IMG/VR virus record: IMGVR_UViG_3300024520_000527
Span: 1 to 22,355 of that record
DNA: 22,355 nt
Origin: a virus
Strand: one strand, 5' to 3'
The stretch's first letter is position 1, and the number at the start of each line of letters is the position of its first letter. Shown here one piece after another: positions 19,916 to 22,355 of this stretch. The notes below the pieces were generated by a model that was not told the DNA's origin, searched no databases, and saw only the letters and a list, made by a program, of their open reading frames with translations. A program made the translations under genes and the position numbers.

Positions 19916-20854
19916 ATGGCTACTCAAACATTAGCCCAAGCGGGCCTACACATTAGCGACGAGATTGTAAGCGGCGTTGTTGAAGACATTATCACCACTA
20001 ACCCTATCTGGAATGTAATGCCTTGGACTGGTTACGCTGGTCAAGCAATTCTAGTTAACCGCGAGGACGTATTGGGCGACGCTCAACACTTAGCGATTGG
20101 CGGCACCATTACTGCTAAAGCTCCTAGCGAAGCGGTACAAACTCCATTCACAGCAGTTACCACTCTCGGTGATGCTGAAATGAATGGCTTGGTTCAAGCG
20201 CAATCATTGTCCGGCGGTGTCGATCAACTTATGGCTGAGATTACCTCAAAAGCTAAAAGCGTTGGTCGCTTATTGCAAGCGGGCATGGCTACAGGCACAG
20301 GCACTAGCCCAGAGCTGCATTCAATGCACACTTTGTGTGATGCTTCGCAGTACACCACAGCGTCGGCTGGACAAGCGTTATCGTTTGAGCTGTTAGATGA
20401 GTTGCTTGATTTAGTTAAGGCCAAAGATGGCGAGGTTGATTTCTTGCAAATGCCAGGGCGTACACTTCGCAGCTACCGCACCTTAGTGCGTGCATTGGGC
20501 GGCGTTAATGAAACTATGGCATTCGATATGGGTAACGGTCGTTCACGCAACGTCGATACTTATAACGGTATCCCAATGTTCCAAAACGATTACTTGTCAG
20601 TAGCTGAAACTGCTAACGGCGCGGCATTAACGGGTGGCGCATTAGCCTCTGTTTACGCTGGCTGTTTCGACGATGGCACTAGCAAGATTGGCGTTTCAAT
20701 GATTCACCCCGAAGGCGTACCCGTTGGCGTAGCAGTTGAAAACGTTGGCGTGGCAGAAACTAAAGATGAGTCGATCACCCGTGTTAAATCTTACAGTAAC
20801 TTTGTAAGCTTCAACCGCCGTGGCCTTGCTCGCTTGCCTTCAATTAGCAACTAA
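19916..20854 (+). CDS. Major capsid protein (HK97-fold type)
   Basis: The 312-residue protein lies after scaffold and before head-completion genes, the usual place of the major capsid protein. The sequence fits the HK97 fold seen in capsids without a protease domain: an N-terminal helical arm (residues 1-30), an alpha/beta middle with LLDELLDLVKAKDGEVDF and PGRTLRSYRTLVRALGG (about 178-194), then GIPMFQNDYL (about 219-228) and a beta-rich C-terminus with YSNFVSFNRRGLARL. Small residues are frequent, as usual in capsids. The ATG at 19916 has AAAGGTAA ahead. A strong terminator follows, which matches the need for high expression of this gene. No propeptide is evident. Confidence 0.9.
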   Translation: MATQTLAQAGLHISDEIVSGVVEDIITTNPIWNVMPWTGYAGQAILVNREDVLGDAQHLAIGGTITAKAPSEAVQTPFTAVTTLGDAEMNGLVQAQSLSGGVDQLMAEITSKAKSVGRLLQAGMATGTGTSPELHSMHTLCDASQYTTASAGQALSFELLDELLDLVKAKDGEVDFLQMPGRTLRSYRTLVRALGGVNETMAFDMGNGRSRNVDTYNGIPMFQNDYLSVAETANGAALTGGALASVYAGCFDDGTSKIGVSMIHPEGVPVGVAVENVGVAETKDESITRVKSYSNFVSFNRRGLARLPSISN

Positions 20855-20871
20855 GTTTCACCACCCCAGTT

Positions 20872-20898
20872 AGGCGGGGTACACCCCCGCCCTTTTTT
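20872..20898 (+). terminator. Strong rho-independent terminator after the capsid gene
   Basis: GGCGGGG (20873-20879) pairs with CCCCGCC (20885-20891) around TACAC and is followed by six T (20893-20898). It begins 18 bases after the capsid stop. Downstream head genes continue in the same direction, so it would set capsid output above that of later genes. Confidence 0.85.
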
Positions 20899-20918
20899 AT
20901 TTCTTAGGAGCTATAACG

Positions 20919-21116
20919 ATGGCTAAGTCAAAACCAGCGCCAGAAGCACCAAAAACAATTACAGTTGCAGCGGCTATACGCCAAGTGCCACCATCTGGCG
21001 AAACACGTACCCTATGGGGCGTTACATTTACCTCTGTTGATGAAAAATTAGTTGCTGAATTGCCTGCTAAAGAGGCCGAGGCAATGATTGAATGTGGTCG
21101 TGCTGAGAAAGTTTAA
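20919..21116 (+). CDS. Small head-region protein, unknown
   Basis: The 65-residue protein starts at the ATG at 20919 with TAGGAG ahead. A proline- and alanine-rich N-terminus (MAKSKPAPEAPKTI) leads into VAAAIRQVPPSGETRTLWG and a C-terminal helix with AKEAEAMIECGRAEKV. Short proteins of this size between capsid and head-tail connector genes occur in many phages and often contact the portal or capsid. Its stop overlaps the next ATG by one base. No specific family is recognised. Confidence 0.6.
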   Translation: MAKSKPAPEAPKTITVAAAIRQVPPSGETRTLWGVTFTSVDEKLVAELPAKEAEAMIECGRAEKV

Positions 21117-21397
21117 TGTCTGTTATTTATCACGACTTTGACGAGCTGACAGAGGATGGCTCGTCAATACCGCACAACGTGCCATTGTCAGGCGATTACC
21201 TGTTTTACGTTAACGGTGATTTTGATGGTGGCAAGTTATTGCTTGAATCAAGCATTAACGATTCAGATTTCTACACAATATATTTCAAAACTGTGCCAGG
21301 GCGCGCCCCGGTGACATTATCCACAGGCGAAAAAATACGTGTTACGCTCGTTGATTCAGGTGGTGCGGCTTCATTATTTAGCGGGGTTAGACAGTGA
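21116..21397 (+). CDS. Small head protein, beta-rich, possible decoration or connector protein
   Basis: The 93-residue protein starts at the ATG at 21116 in a TAATG-type overlap. It looks beta-rich, with LSGDYLFYVNGDFDGGKLLL (24-43), DFYTIYFKTVPGRAPVTL (50-67) and TGEKIRVTLVDSG, a pattern like small Ig-like or beta-sandwich domains. Similar proteins sit behind capsid genes as capsid decorations or in the connector. The function is inferred from place and shape only. Confidence 0.55.
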   Translation: MSVIYHDFDELTEDGSSIPHNVPLSGDYLFYVNGDFDGGKLLLESSINDSDFYTIYFKTVPGRAPVTLSTGEKIRVTLVDSGGAASLFSGVRQ

Positions 21398-21891
21398 CAA
21401 TTATTGTTGAAGATGGCGGCCAGGTTAGCGGTGCCAATAGTTATGTGTCGCTGGCCGATGCCCGCACATTGCTGGCTGATTATGGCCAGGATTTAGACGC
21501 CGATGACACAATAGCTGAGCAGCAATTGCTATCGTCTATGCGCTACATTGAGGCATACCGTGAGCAGTTCAAAGGCTATAAGCTAACCCGTGAGCAGTCG
21601 CTACAATGGCCGCGTGGCGATGTTTATATCGATGGGTGGTTATCGCCCAGCGATGAAATACCCGTTGAACTGCCAAGGGGTCAGGTGTTCGCTGCTTATG
21701 AAATAGCAAATGGTGAGAGCCTACAGGCCAACGACTCAGGCCGCAAAGTATCCAAAGAAAAAGTTGATGTTATCGAGGTGGCTTATTTTGAGAGCTCAGC
21801 CACGGAAGCGAGCGTTCGCTATACCAGGGTAGATGATGAATTAAGCGCGCTATTGGATTCAACCAGCTCGCTTACACTAGCAAGGACATAA
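21394..21891 (+). CDS. Head-tail connector/head completion protein (DnaT-like-domain type)
   Basis: The 165-residue protein begins with a GTG at 21394, overlapping the previous stop by 4 bases (GTGA). It has the signature of phage proteins labelled as DnaT-like: GANSYVSLADARTLLADYG (13-31), then a helix with QLLSSMRYIEAYREQFKGYK (44-63), LQWPRG (70-75) with a tryptophan, and VELPRGQVFAAYEIANGE near 91-108. In tailed phages this type is the adaptor that binds portal and starts the connector. Despite the label, no replication role is expected in this place. Confidence 0.8.
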   Translation: MTIIVEDGGQVSGANSYVSLADARTLLADYGQDLDADDTIAEQQLLSSMRYIEAYREQFKGYKLTREQSLQWPRGDVYIDGWLSPSDEIPVELPRGQVFAAYEIANGESLQANDSGRKVSKEKVDVIEVAYFESSATEASVRYTRVDDELSALLDSTSSLTLART

Positions 21892-21895
21892 TACA

Positions 21896-22355
21896 GTGGA
21901 TGGGAATTTTGTGCACAAGGGATTGCCAGACGACCTACTTACCCCACAGTCTGAAACAGCTAGGCGGCTAAAGGTTAGCGCTCAATCGGCAGTTGTCGAA
22001 AGAATGTCTAGCGGCCAAGTGTTTGTTGGTGCCGCCACCCGCACGGGGGTCATACCCGCAAGCCTCTTTTACACAGCGATTGAAACAGGGGCCAACTGGC
22101 TTGTGGTTGATAATATCGATGTTGAATTTGATTTTAGTGCTATATCGGACGGTAAATTCACCTACAACGTGACGGGCTATGTGGAGATATCGGACATAAG
22201 CGATTTCACCTATAGCGGCGGGGCGTTGTTACCGGTGGGTCGAAGTATGAACGCGGCCCTGATTAATACTGCACCCACCACTATGGTTAAGCGCGACGTT
22301 ACGGCTGATACGTTAACCGGGCAAGCCGACTACCCGCTGTTTTATGCGTCTTATT
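21896..22355 (+). CDS. Head-tail junction protein, unknown type (3' end beyond window)
   Basis: An open frame from GTG at 21896 runs off the right edge with at least 153 residues. AAGGA nine bases ahead supports the start, five bases after the previous stop. It begins VDGNFVHKGLPDDLLTPQSE (first residue read as Met) and continues with VFVGAATRTGVIPASLFYTA, then a beta-rich part with VEFDFSAISDGKFTYNVTGY. The position after the connector gene makes it a candidate for head completion or tail completion protein. No family is recognised. Confidence 0.6.
   Translation, partial: MDGNFVHKGLPDDLLTPQSETARRLKVSAQSAVVERMSSGQVFVGAATRTGVIPASLFYTAIETGANWLVVDNIDVEFDFSAISDGKFTYNVTGYVEISDISDFTYSGGALLPVGRSMNAALINTAPTTMVKRDVTADTLTGQADYPLFYASY

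Noticed and set aside
1-22355. CRISPR array, tRNA, rRNA or insertion sequence
   Set aside because: No regularly spaced repeats, cloverleaf-like sequence, rRNA-like region or transposase was seen on reading both strands; a tool search could still find a degenerate tRNA.

Overview
The window is part of a tailed double-stranded DNA phage (or prophage) genome. It carries terminase, a DUF4055-type portal, a MuF-like head protein, scaffold, an HK97-fold-type capsid, a lysis cassette, a replication/recombination block and a tyrosine integrase. There is no cellular housekeeping gene, tRNA, rRNA, CRISPR array or insertion sequence. The small M15 endolysin without a wall-binding domain and the holin types suggest a Gram-negative host; the sequence alone does not name it. 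The tail genes are missing. The right edge stops inside the head-completion genes and the left edge starts inside the end of a glycine-rich tail protein, so the tail module would lie outside the window, joining these edges if the genome is circular or circularly permuted.

Layout. (1) Positions 1-1869, plus strand: end of a tail fibre or tail tip protein, M15 peptidase endolysin, then three small membrane proteins of holin type. (2) Positions 1850-7805, minus strand: a Sak4-like RecA-fold ATPase (7805), DUF669 protein, YqaJ/lambda-type exonuclease, superfamily 2 helicase and VRR-NUC nuclease, with several small unknown genes between them. (3) Positions 7806-8091: a compact control region in which two promoters overlap head-on above a lone plus-strand helix-turn-helix gene. 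(4) Positions 8056-12299, minus strand: a small HTH regulator, a large prim-pol/DUF3987 replication protein, an ASCH protein, a short tyrosine integrase and small zinc-binding or unknown proteins. (5) Positions 12300-12793: a very AT-rich intergenic stretch with many TAGTAA hexamers, read here as a candidate replication origin and divergent promoter region. (6) Positions 12794-22355, plus strand: small early genes, a ParB-methyltransferase fusion, terminase small and large subunits, portal, MuF protein, scaffold, major capsid protein and head-completion genes, open at the right edge.

How it works together (inference). The minus-strand genes would copy and recombine phage DNA: prim-pol/DUF3987 primes and may unwind, the helicase helps, YqaJ resects ends, the Sak4-like protein anneals with DUF669 as its likely single-strand-binding partner, and VRR-NUC may resolve branched intermediates. 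The plus-strand genes methylate and package DNA, build heads and lyse the cell. The most interesting non-coding signals are the overlapping promoters at 7834-7867, the paired hairpins with compensatory base changes ahead of scaffold and capsid, and the AT-rich repeat region at 12300-12793.
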